Below are positions 35,010 to 43,702 of a stretch of 64,000 bases of DNA, in pieces. Position 1 is the stretch's first letter. Every line of letters begins with the position of its first letter. The notes under the pieces were generated by a model that had not been told where the DNA came from, ran no database searches, and saw nothing but the letters and a program-made list of their open reading frames with translations. The position numbers and the translations under genes were made by a program. The DNA is taken from assembly GCA_051651625.1 (NCBI GenBank), contig JBOFSQ010000021.1:1-64000 (forward strand). Direction: 5' to 3'. This DNA is from JBOFSQ01 sp051651625. GTDB lineage: Bacteria; Planctomycetota; Planctomycetia; Pirellulales; Thermoguttaceae.

Positions 35010-37774
35010 TTCTTCTTCGCAGGCGTCTTCTTCGTTGCCGCTTTCTTCGCGGACGCCTTCTTCGGCGTTGCTTTTTTCGTTGCCGCCTTTTTGGCGGGTA
35101 CCTTCTTCGCGGCGGTTTTTGGTGTTGCGGTCTTCGCTCCGCGACGTGTGCCGCCGCGTGCTCCACCGCGACGCGGTGACGGCCCCGCAGCGGCTTTGAT
35201 CGCCAACATGTCGAGGGCGAGTTCCTGCGTGAGTTCGTCGGGAGTCGATCCACGCGGGAGCGTGACGTTCGTCACGCCATCGGTGATGTACATCCCGAAA
35301 CGACCGTTCATCACCCGCACACTCTTGCCTGTGACTGGCGATTCGCCAAACTCTCTGACCGGCGGAGCAGCAGCACCACCCGCAGTGCGACGACCGTGCG
35401 TCTTCGGCTGCGCAAGAATGTGGATCGCTTCTTCAAGCGTCACCTCAAGCGGCGAAACACCTTCGGGAAGCGACCGCGTATCAGAACCACTTTTGACGTA
35501 AGGTCCGTAAGGGCCGTTCGATGCAAACACGTCGTCGCCCGATGTCGTCTTGCCGAGAAGACGCGGCAGCGACAACAACGCGAGTGCAACTTCGAGCGTC
35601 ACCATTTCGGGCGTCATACCTTTTAGGAGCGATGCGTTTTGCGGCTTCACGCCATCGCCAGCAGTACCACGCTGAACATAAGGCCCGAAACGTCCATTCT
35701 TCAAGTAAACCGGTTGCTGCGTCGTCTCGCAAATGCCGAGCGGTTCGTCGCCGCGTTCCGATTGTTCAAGATAACGGAGAGCGACTTCGACTGTAAGCTC
35801 GTCCGGCGGGATGTTGTCGGGGAGACTCGCACGCCGCATTCCGTGCTGCAAAAACGCGCCGAACTTTCCGATCCGAACGTGAATCGGAATCTCGTCTTCA
35901 CCCGCACCGACGTAGATTTGATTGACCTCGCGGGCGTCAATCGACTGGCGTTTGTTGTCGAGTTGAAATTTGAGTCCCGATTCCGTCTCTTCGCCGGGGC
36001 TTCCGCCTTCGCCGAAGTAAAACTGTCGCAGATAACCGACGTGCCCAAGTTCACCGCGACTAATCGCGTCGAGTTGGTCTTCCATCTGCGCGGTGAAGTC
36101 GTAGTTGACGAGATCGGGGAGGTGGTCTTCGAGAAGCTGGCAAACGGCGATCCCGACCCACGTCGGCACCAGAGCAGAGTCTTTTTTGAAAACGTAGTTG
36201 CGAGCGACAATCGTCTCAATGATCGATGCGTAAGTGCTCGGACGCCCGATCCCTTTTTCTGTCATAACGCGGGTCAGCGACGCCTCCGAATACCGCGCAG
36301 GCGGCTTCGTCGTGTGCGACTTCGGGAGAAGTTCTTCACACGCAATCGCTTCACCCACCGCAACTTTCGGCAGCACGACTTCGCGGTCGGCGAGTTCGGC
36401 ATCGGGGTCGTCGGAGCCTTCGACGTAAGCACGCAAATAACCTGCAAACTCAATCGTCTTGCCGCTGACGGTGAAACGTGCGTCGTCAACGGCGATAGTG
36501 ATCGACGTTCGTTGTCCGCGTGCATCGACCATTTGACTCGCCACGGTGCGTTTCCAGATCAGTTCGTAGAGCCGCAACGCCTCCGGCGAAACCTTTCCGC
36601 GGAGCGATTCGGGCGTGGCGAACGTGCTTCCCGCTGGGCGAATCGCTTCGTGTGCCTCCTGCGCGTTTTTGACCTTCGTTGCGTAGACTCGCGGTGAGTC
36701 AGGAAGATATTCACGACCGTACTCGCGCTCAACGTGCGAACGCGCCGCCTTGAGTGCCTCTTGCGAGAGCGTCGTCGAGTCGGTTCGCATATAAGTAATG
36801 TAACCGTTTTCGTAGAGGTTCTGCGCAAGACTCATCGTCGTTCTCGAAGACAAACCAAGTTTGCGATTCGCCTCTTGCTGAAGCGTACTAGTTGTGAACG
36901 GCGGATACGGCTTCGTCGTGTACGGTTTGGCTTCGACGGCGGCGACTGTCGCTGGAGAAGTTACGCTGTGTTTTTGCAGCCGCGACGCCAGCGAGTTTGC
37001 GGCGTCTTCGTTCAAGATGAGAAGATTGCTGCCGGTCGGTTTTCCGGTTGCGGAGTCGAAGTCGCGGCCAGTCGGGATACGCAGTTCGCCGACGGAAACG
37101 AGCACCGCTTCGACCGAACGCTGTCCGGCGCGAAACTTTCCGAGGAGGTCCCAGTAGGTTGCGTTTCTGAACGCACAACGTTCGCGTTCACGCTCAACAA
37201 TCAGACGAACCGCAACGCTCTGCACACGCCCCGCCGACAACTTCGGCTGAATCTTGTACCACAAAAGCGGCGACACTTCGTAACCGTATAGGCGGTCGAG
37301 AATACGCCGCGCCTCTTGGGCCTGAACCAAGTCTTGATCAATCTTTCGAGGATTTGCGAGTGCCTCTTCTATTGCCGTCTTCGTAATCTCGTGGAAGACA
37401 AGCCGATGCACCGGAACCATCGGACGCAGCACTTCGTAGAGGTGCCAGCTAATCGATTCCCCTTCGCGGTCTTCGTCCGTCGCCAGATAGAGTGCGGTGG
37501 CCTGCTTGAGTTCGTTACGCAACTTTTGAATCTGGCGTTTCTTGTCGGTCGGGACAACGTAAACCGGTTCAAAGTTTTCGTAGACGTTCACGCCGAGACG
37601 CGCCCACGGTTCTTGCTTGATCGATTCGGGCAAGTCTTTGGCACTGCTTGGCAAGTCGCGGATGTGACCGACGCTCGCCTCAACAGTGTATCCACTCCCA
37701 AGAAACGCACCGATAGTACGCGCCTTGGCGGGAGACTCAACAATGACTAGAGCGCGTTCCTTTTTGGGAGGCAT
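35006..37774 (-). CDS. topA: DNA topoisomerase I
   Basis: This 922-residue type IA topoisomerase relaxes negative supercoils. The TOPRIM domain opens with RALVIVESPAKARTIGAFLG and holds YLATDEDREGESISWHL (DxDxE-like metal site). LSAGRVQSVAVRLIVERE and NGYITYMRTDST with the active-site Tyr328 follow. Three or four topoisomerase C-terminal repeats (each with a G-R-F/Y-G-P/M-Y-V/I pattern) replace the zinc fingers of E. coli TopA. The end is a lysine/alanine-rich histone-H1-like tail of about 35 residues (VPAKKAATKKATPKKASAKK). The start at 37774 is the first ATG of the homologous region. Confidence 0.96.
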   Translation of the reverse strand: MPPKKERALVIVESPAKARTIGAFLGSGYTVEASVGHIRDLPSSAKDLPESIKQEPWARLGVNVYENFEPVYVVPTDKKRQIQKLRNELKQATALYLATDEDREGESISWHLYEVLRPMVPVHRLVFHEITKTAIEEALANPRKIDQDLVQAQEARRILDRLYGYEVSPLLWYKIQPKLSAGRVQSVAVRLIVERERERCAFRNATYWDLLGKFRAGQRSVEAVLVSVGELRIPTGRDFDSATGKPTGSNLLILNEDAANSLASRLQKHSVTSPATVAAVEAKPYTTKPYPPFTTSTLQQEANRKLGLSSRTTMSLAQNLYENGYITYMRTDSTTLSQEALKAARSHVEREYGREYLPDSPRVYATKVKNAQEAHEAIRPAGSTFATPESLRGKVSPEALRLYELIWKRTVASQMVDARGQRTSITIAVDDARFTVSGKTIEFAGYLRAYVEGSDDPDAELADREVVLPKVAVGEAIACEELLPKSHTTKPPARYSEASLTRVMTEKGIGRPSTYASIIETIVARNYVFKKDSALVPTWVGIAVCQLLEDHLPDLVNYDFTAQMEDQLDAISRGELGHVGYLRQFYFGEGGSPGEETESGLKFQLDNKRQSIDAREVNQIYVGAGEDEIPIHVRIGKFGAFLQHGMRRASLPDNIPPDELTVEVALRYLEQSERGDEPLGICETTQQPVYLKNGRFGPYVQRGTAGDGVKPQNASLLKGMTPEMVTLEVALALLSLPRLLGKTTSGDDVFASNGPYGPYVKSGSDTRSLPEGVSPLEVTLEEAIHILAQPKTHGRRTAGGAAAPPVREFGESPVTGKSVRVMNGRFGMYITDGVTNVTLPRGSTPDELTQELALDMLAIKAAAGPSPRRGGARGGTRRGAKTATPKTAAKKVPAKKAATKKATPKKASAKKAATKKTPAKKK

Positions 37775-37878
37775 GAATGTGTGAGGGTGGTTAGTGGCTA
37801 GTGATTAGTCATTCTGCATAGGCGACGGGTAACGGGAGCTTGGTTGTTCACTGTTTGTGTGCAACGTCGTGGCACATT

Positions 37879-38131
37879 CCTAGTCGCGTAGCGACGGCCT
37901 TATTGTAGCCGAGGGCAAGACGTACTCGTCGCTGCCCTCGGTTTGTGGCCCAAAACAAAATGAAGTCGCGTAGCGACGACCTTATTCCGAATCAACAAAC
38001 GATAACGCTTTCGATACGTTCAGATAAGGCCGCTCCTACGGAGCTACGAATTCTGGGGTGAACGCCACCCAAGGCTGCGCGGAATACCGCTTGCCTTGGG
38101 CTACAATAAGGTCGCCGCTACGCGGCTAGGA
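37879..38131. repeat. 253-bp element with 42-bp inverted ends
   Basis: Left end TCCTAGTCGCGTAGCGACGG... (37879) and right end ...CCGCTACGCGGCTAGGA (38131) are imperfect inverted copies. A shorter internal copy of the GTCGCGTAGCGACGACCTTATT motif lies near 37973. It fills the gap between topA and the next secreted protein gene; no gene is supported there. Confidence 0.75.
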
Positions 38132-38167
38132 AATGAAATCGCAAACTTTTCATGAACAGTTACACGT

Positions 38168-39853
38168 CTACTCCGTCGCTTGCTGCGACGCGGCGACTTT
38201 CGCCATCAGTTTGATGTAACCGGCGACGAGTTTCCCCGAAATGCGGAAGTCGAACTTCTGCGTGCGGCCTTCGATTGTTTGACTGCCGACCATTTTGCCG
38301 CCGTCGCCGAGGTTCGCAAACCAGTTCAAGATCGACGACAACGTTTCGTCTTCGGTCTTGATTTCAAACGACGCGAGAAACTTGCCGAAGACGCCGCAAT
38401 CGGAAACGAACGACGGATTCGGGAGTGCGATTGGCGTCTTGGAATCGGCGATGGCTTTGGCGAGTTTGTCGGCGACTTTGCCGTCGATACCAGCCGCGAA
38501 ACAGACCGACTTCGCGTCAACGCCAACGATCACGTCGATTTTCTTGGCGAGGATCGCAGCGGGAATACCAGCGTCTCCGGCACCGCCGATCTTGCTTATC
38601 GGGAGCGAGAACCGGACTGTCTTGTAATCACCAAGGGGTTCGCCTTCGACCGTGATCGCGTCGCGGACCGCTTGTGACATTTCGGTATCGGCCTTGACCT
38701 TCGATGCGATTTCGCGGATCGCTTTGAGAAGTGCGTCGCTCTTGGCGACAGTCATTGCGCCGAACGCGGTGCCTTCGGCGTCCCACGTCATGGCAGAGAA
38801 GAGCACATCTTGGTCGAGCGTTGCAAGAATGGTTCCCGAAACGAGTTCGAGCGTTGTCGCCATCATTGCGGCGTTTTCGTCTTCAGAGTCTTCAAACGTC
38901 TCTTGTATCGAGGCGAAGACCGTGCTCATCTGTTCTTTGTATGTCTCCCGCTGGCTGGGGAGGATTGGCGAGACGCTGCACATCGCGGCGATTGAGTTTT
39001 GCGGTTTGAAGAATCCGCCGAACGGAATCTTCGCATCCTTGGCGATGTTTAGAGCCTTTTCCATCTCGCTTCCGGCGCGGGTTTCCATAGAGCCGCCGAC
39101 GGAGAAGTCGCCATTTGCGGGGTCGAGCGTGAGCGTGATGACTCCGTTTGAAATCCCTTCAAAGAGCGTGTCGAGAGCAACATTGATCTGGTCAAAGGAA
39201 CTGGAGAGGTCGGGGCCTCCCTCGGCCTGCTGCATCATTACCATCATCTGGATCGGTGCGAGGAGGAGGTCAACTTCTTCGCGTGTGACTTGGTCGAGGT
39301 CAAACGAGAATGCGATGGTTGCTTTGTTTGGAACGGCGAGCAGTTTCGCGGGGTCGCTGGGGAGTTTGTCTTCGTAGACGGCGAGCGTGGCACGCAGCCA
39401 CTTGTCTTTGGCGATGAGGGAAATTGCACCGACCGGCGTCGTGATTTCGTAACGTCCGGGGGCGGTTTTCTTGGCCGTCACCTGCATCGGCATCGCTTGG
39501 ACACTCGACATCAACATCTCGGCGATGATCGCCGGGTCTTCGGCGGGAACAAAGATCATCGGCACTGGCGAGCTATCGACAAACGCGATAGCAAAACCGA
39601 TTGGGCGAGTAGAGTCGATCCACGGGGCCGATTTGACTCCTTCTTGAATTTTGCTGAACTCTTCGGCGAGTCCAGCGAGTTCGGCGACTTTGGCCGCGCC
39701 TTTGACGGCGTTGTCAATCGACGAAACCGCCACAGTGAAGGCGGGTTTGCACTCTTCTGCGGAGGCTGTCAGCAGCGACGTTGCGGCAAAACTCACCGCA
39801 AACACAGCCGCGAGGCACCATGTCATCACACTACGTTGGGTCGAAACTTTCAT
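38168..39853 (-). CDS. Large secreted/periplasmic protein of unknown function
   Basis: This 561-residue protein has a signal peptide (MTWCLAAVFAVSFAATSLLTASA). The rest alternates alpha and beta segments with no recognised catalytic motif: WIDSTRPIGFAIAFVDSSPVPMIFVP, KATIAFSFDLDQVT, GVITLTLDPANGDFSVGGSM and a late KIDVIVGVDAKSVCFAAG. The pattern recalls planctomycete DUF3352-like secreted proteins in which chaperone-like sheets repeat, but I cannot assign a family firmly. AAGGAG precedes the ATG. It lies on the same strand as the RND pump, separated from it by a 233-bp mobile repeat. Confidence 0.7.
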   Translation of the reverse strand: MKVSTQRSVMTWCLAAVFAVSFAATSLLTASAEECKPAFTVAVSSIDNAVKGAAKVAELAGLAEEFSKIQEGVKSAPWIDSTRPIGFAIAFVDSSPVPMIFVPAEDPAIIAEMLMSSVQAMPMQVTAKKTAPGRYEITTPVGAISLIAKDKWLRATLAVYEDKLPSDPAKLLAVPNKATIAFSFDLDQVTREEVDLLLAPIQMMVMMQQAEGGPDLSSSFDQINVALDTLFEGISNGVITLTLDPANGDFSVGGSMETRAGSEMEKALNIAKDAKIPFGGFFKPQNSIAAMCSVSPILPSQRETYKEQMSTVFASIQETFEDSEDENAAMMATTLELVSGTILATLDQDVLFSAMTWDAEGTAFGAMTVAKSDALLKAIREIASKVKADTEMSQAVRDAITVEGEPLGDYKTVRFSLPISKIGGAGDAGIPAAILAKKIDVIVGVDAKSVCFAAGIDGKVADKLAKAIADSKTPIALPNPSFVSDCGVFGKFLASFEIKTEDETLSSILNWFANLGDGGKMVGSQTIEGRTQKFDFRISGKLVAGYIKLMAKVAASQQATE

Positions 39854-39961
39854 TGTTCTTTCTCCTTAAACTTTGTCCAATGTTACCCTGAAACTCAAAC
39901 TCAGACGCCCTGCTATTGTAAACCAGTGCGCCCAGACCGCAAGACGGGGGAGAGGAGAGAC

Positions 39962-40214
39962 GCCGCCCATCAGTCCGCTAACAAGTTTCCCGTTCCCCCG
40001 ATTTGCGGTTTCGGGCGTAGTAGTTTTGTCGCGTATTGTGTAAGCGGTTAGGAATTTAACCACAGAGGCACGGAGAGGAGGAGAATCTCTCCGTGTTCTC
40101 CGTGCCTCTGTGGTGCAAAAAAGAACCGCTCACAAGCGATGCGGAAATGAAAGACGAAAATCTTGGTTAGAAAACCAATACGCCGTGAAACTTGTTAGCG
40201 GACTGCCGCCCATC
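39962..40214. mobile_element. 233-bp MITE with 18-bp inverted ends and 10-bp target duplication
   Basis: The element itself spans 39972-40204 and has perfect ends AGTCCGCTAACAAGTTTC and GAAACTTGTTAGCGGACT. Both sides carry the direct repeat GCCGCCCATC (39962-39971 and 40205-40214). Inside is an ACCACAGAGGCACGGAG palindrome of family C. No reading frame for a transposase is present, so it is non-autonomous. The right-hand duplication contains two bases of the RND gene's TGA stop. Confidence 0.88.
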
Positions 40215-43200
40215 ACGCAATCTGCGGTTTCCCCACGAGCCAGCGTACTACGTTTTGCAAATCAATCGTGAGACAAAACGCTATCGGGACAATCACAAGC
40301 GTAAATAGCGTAGAACAGAGAAGTCCGCCGACGATGACGCTGCCGAGTCCTTTGTAGAGTTCGCTCCCCGCGCCAGGAGCAAGAACAAGCGGCACCATCC
40401 CGAACACACTCGTCAGCGTCGTCATCATAATCGGACGAAGCCGTGTCCGAACCGCTTCGTGAACCGCAAGACGATAACCAAGTTTTTCACCCGTAACGCC
40501 AATCGCAGAGTCAACATCCGCCGTACCGTTCATCAAGTTGAGTGTTTGGTGAATAAGCAAGATCGCGTTGTTGACGACAATCCCGATCAAGATGATAAAT
40601 CCGAGCATCGTCAGCGTGTCAAGCTGCTGCGACGGAACCGCGCCGTGAACCATTGCCAGCCCGACAAATCCGCCAACCATCGCAAACGGTACACTGAAAA
40701 GAATCACGAGCGGATACAAATAGTTCTCGAATAACGCAGACATCAGCAGGTACGTTATCAAAAGCGACAAGAAGAAACGACTCGTGAGGAGACTCACCAG
40801 CGACTCTGCGTTCCAACCGTCCCAGCGTCCCATCATCGCCGCACGAGTCTGCGAGAGTTTGTCGGCACTTCCAGTGAGATTGATTCTGATGTCGCTCGAA
40901 AGTTCGCCGTCGCGGCGGCACTCGTCAACGATTTCGAGAATACGAGCCTGCGCCGTCTCCAGCGCAACGTCGCGCGGCGGATTGACCATAAGTTGAATCG
41001 CACGCTCCTGCTCGACACGACGAATCGTCTGCGACGCACTCGCCTTGCGAAACGACGCCAGTTGATCAAGCGGAACCATCGCCGCCGACGTTACGTTGTC
41101 GCGTACCGCCAGCGGGAGCGACTCGATTTGTTCAGGCGTAATCGGCAAATCGGGGTCGCGGATAAGTATGAGATCGATGTTGTCGCCTTCAAAGTCGAAG
41201 TCGCCGCATTGTACGCCGTCGATAAGCGCACGCGACGCCGTTGCCACGTTCGACACCGTTAGAGACAAATCTTTCGCACGAACTTGGTCAACAACAAGTT
41301 GCCGTTCCGGGCCGCTGATGTTGTAATTGGACGGGTCACTCGAAACGCCCGCACGCGAAAACTCCGCCACGAGACGCGATTCAATCGTCTCGGTCGCCTC
41401 GCGGAGCCGCGTCATGTCGTTACCAACGACTTCGATCTGAACAGCGTTTCCACCGCCGCGCCGACCGCCGAAAAGTCCCTGCTGTCGCGCCATACCAGAA
41501 CAGCCGGGGATCGTGTTCATAACATTGTTGAGAACAATCTCAAGCGGGCTGACTAACTCGTCGTCTTTACTCGTCGCCACAATGAATACGCCCTGCGCAC
41601 GCATCACCATGAAAAAGTCTCGCAGCGGCGGAACGCACGCTATTGTCTGCCCATTTCGGCTATCGACAACGCTACCAAGCGCAGAGGCCGCATCGACATT
41701 CTCCGCCTCCCAGTATGGTCGCAGCTTCTCTTCGATACGGCGAGCGATGGTCGTGTTCTGCCGCATCGAATACGCGGGCGGAACGAGCATCGACGCAAAG
41801 AGGCCGTTCTTGTTTCCGTTCGGCAGATAACTGGCTGGCGGCATAAGTGCGATACTGCCAAACACCGCAGCCAGCGACACAACCGCCATCACCAAAACGC
41901 GAACAACAAAACCACTCATGCTCTTGACCGTGAGTACATCGAGCACGACAAGAAAGAACGATGTCATCCACTTGAAGAGCGGGACGAGTCCAAACGCCGA
42001 CTTCAAAAAACGTCGGCGCGTACTCACTTCGTTTCGCGGTTTTTGTTTGCGAAAGAGAATGTTCGCCGCCGCCGGAATGACGGTAATCGCAACCAGCATC
42101 GAAAGCAGTACCGCCGCGCAGATCGCAAGTGCGATGTCGTAGAAAAGTTGTCCCGATTCTTCGCGGATTGTGAGAACCGGCGCAAAGACCGCGACCGTCG
42201 TCAGCGTCGAGGCGAGAACCGCGCCCCAAACCTCTCGCGTCGCATCGCACGACGCCTCAAACGGCGTCTTCCCCAAATGCAAGTGACGGTCGATGTTTTC
42301 CAGAACGACAATCGCGTTGTCAACGACCATCCCGACCGCGAAGCAAAGCCCCGTGAGCGAGATGACGTTGACGTTTCGCCCAGTGACGTACATCACCATA
42401 AAAGTTCCGACGAGCGAGATCGGAATCGTGATTGCAATGATGAGCGTCGGTCGCGTACTCCGCAAGAAACACAGGAGCACCAAAACCGCAAGGAGGCCGC
42501 CGCTGTACATATTTTGCTGAACGACGGCGATGGCGGCGTTGATGTACGTCGAGTCGTCGTATACCATTCGCACTTTGAGTCCGTGACGGTCGTTGCGATA
42601 CATTGTGAGCAGCCCGCCCGGTTCTTGAATTTCGGCGAGCACTTTTTTCACACCTTGCATCACGCGGAGAACGTTTGCACCGGAGTCGCGCCGAAAGACA
42701 ATCGACATCGTGGACTCGCCGCGACTCCGATTGAACGCAACTTTCTTGGCGAGAACAAGATGAACAGTGGCGAGGTCGCTGACGCGGATCGCTGCGCCGT
42801 CGCGGTAACGCACAATCGTATTGCGAATCGGTTCGAGTGCGTCGAATCGTCCGGTGACGCGGAAGCGGATGTCTTGGCGCGAGTTGGTCATATCGCCTGC
42901 GGACTCGTTGAGGTTGTCGGCGGCGATAGCTTGACGCAACTCGTCGATGGTGACGCCGTTTTGAGCGAGCGCAACTGGATCGAAACGTACTTGAACTTCG
43001 TGCGCCCGCCCGCCGAACATGTCTACTTGCGCAACTCCTTCGATCCGTTCGAGTAGCGGTTTGAGGTAGCGGTCGGCGTAGTCGTAGAACTCGGCGACAT
43101 CGAACTGCGGGTCGGTTGCGGAGAGGATCGCGTAACCGATTGCTTCGTCGGTCTGCGCGCTGGCGGCGCGGATGATCGGGCGGTCAACGTCGTCGGGATA

Positions 43201-43551
43201 GTTTGGGACTTCGCCGAGTCGGTTTGAAGTCTCTTGCAGTGCCCGCGTCATGTCGTAACCGACGTTGAACTCCAGCGAAATTTCGGATCGACCGAGCGAA
43301 GCGACGCTCGTCATTTTGTAGAGACCTTGGAGCGTCTTGAGTTTTTTCTCTTGCTCCATGATGATCGATTTCTCGACCTCTTCCGGCGAACGACCGACCC
43401 AATTTGTCGTGACAGAAATCTGTGGCCGGTCGATGTCGGGCGTCATCTGAATCGGAATCGACGCAAGCGCAAGGACGCCAAACAGAATGATGAGCAGCAC
43501 CCCAACACTCACCTTGACCGGATTCGTAATCGCAAAACGGATGATGTCCAT
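40213..43551 (-). CDS. RND efflux permease (AcrB/HAE family)
   Basis: This 1112-residue inner-membrane pump has the expected twelve-span, two-loop layout. The N-terminal helix IRFAITNPVKVSVGVLLIIL leads into the porter domain (DIDRPQISVTTNWVGRSPEEVE). TM4 carries GLCFAVGMVVDNAIVVLENI, where the proton-relay pair is D-N rather than the D-D of AcrB. The second half repeats the pattern, with GFIILIGIVVNNAILLIH. It should export drugs or lipids with the membrane fusion protein encoded just upstream. GAGG precedes the ATG at 43551. In-frame sequence above that translates the repeat at 43606-43702. No outer-membrane TolC gene is seen nearby. Confidence 0.92.
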   Translation of the reverse strand: MDIIRFAITNPVKVSVGVLLIILFGVLALASIPIQMTPDIDRPQISVTTNWVGRSPEEVEKSIIMEQEKKLKTLQGLYKMTSVASLGRSEISLEFNVGYDMTRALQETSNRLGEVPNYPDDVDRPIIRAASAQTDEAIGYAILSATDPQFDVAEFYDYADRYLKPLLERIEGVAQVDMFGGRAHEVQVRFDPVALAQNGVTIDELRQAIAADNLNESAGDMTNSRQDIRFRVTGRFDALEPIRNTIVRYRDGAAIRVSDLATVHLVLAKKVAFNRSRGESTMSIVFRRDSGANVLRVMQGVKKVLAEIQEPGGLLTMYRNDRHGLKVRMVYDDSTYINAAIAVVQQNMYSGGLLAVLVLLCFLRSTRPTLIIAITIPISLVGTFMVMYVTGRNVNVISLTGLCFAVGMVVDNAIVVLENIDRHLHLGKTPFEASCDATREVWGAVLASTLTTVAVFAPVLTIREESGQLFYDIALAICAAVLLSMLVAITVIPAAANILFRKQKPRNEVSTRRRFLKSAFGLVPLFKWMTSFFLVVLDVLTVKSMSGFVVRVLVMAVVSLAAVFGSIALMPPASYLPNGNKNGLFASMLVPPAYSMRQNTTIARRIEEKLRPYWEAENVDAASALGSVVDSRNGQTIACVPPLRDFFMVMRAQGVFIVATSKDDELVSPLEIVLNNVMNTIPGCSGMARQQGLFGGRRGGGNAVQIEVVGNDMTRLREATETIESRLVAEFSRAGVSSDPSNYNISGPERQLVVDQVRAKDLSLTVSNVATASRALIDGVQCGDFDFEGDNIDLILIRDPDLPITPEQIESLPLAVRDNVTSAAMVPLDQLASFRKASASQTIRRVEQERAIQLMVNPPRDVALETAQARILEIVDECRRDGELSSDIRINLTGSADKLSQTRAAMMGRWDGWNAESLVSLLTSRFFLSLLITYLLMSALFENYLYPLVILFSVPFAMVGGFVGLAMVHGAVPSQQLDTLTMLGFIILIGIVVNNAILLIHQTLNLMNGTADVDSAIGVTGEKLGYRLAVHEAVRTRLRPIMMTTLTSVFGMVPLVLAPGAGSELYKGLGSVIVGGLLCSTLFTLVIVPIAFCLTIDLQNVVRWLVGKPQIA

Positions 43552-43605
43552 ACAATAAACCTCGTGGGACAGAGACAATTCCACGGCGCATTGTACAGAG
43601 TAGTT

Positions 43606-43702
43606 CAGGTTCGGCATAGCCGAACCCTCCATTTTTCATACGCCGCAGGAGGGTTCGGCTATGCCGAACCGCTGTGCGGGTGCAAGTTTCCGAACAGGTC
43701 TA
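43606..43702 (-). mobile_element. TA-bounded MITE-like repeat, copy 3; supplies a stop codon
   Basis: The GGTTCGGCATAGCCGAACC core and GGAGGG arms are followed by GTGCAAGTTTCCGAACAG and GTCTA. Bases 43700-43702 are the TAG stop of the membrane fusion protein gene on the minus strand. The element separates that gene from the pump gene. Confidence 0.85.

Noticed and set aside
43552..43632. Longer RND pump start
   Set aside because: The extension (MEGSAMPNLNYS) is the translated MITE-like repeat; the same peptide appears wherever the repeat is read in that frame.
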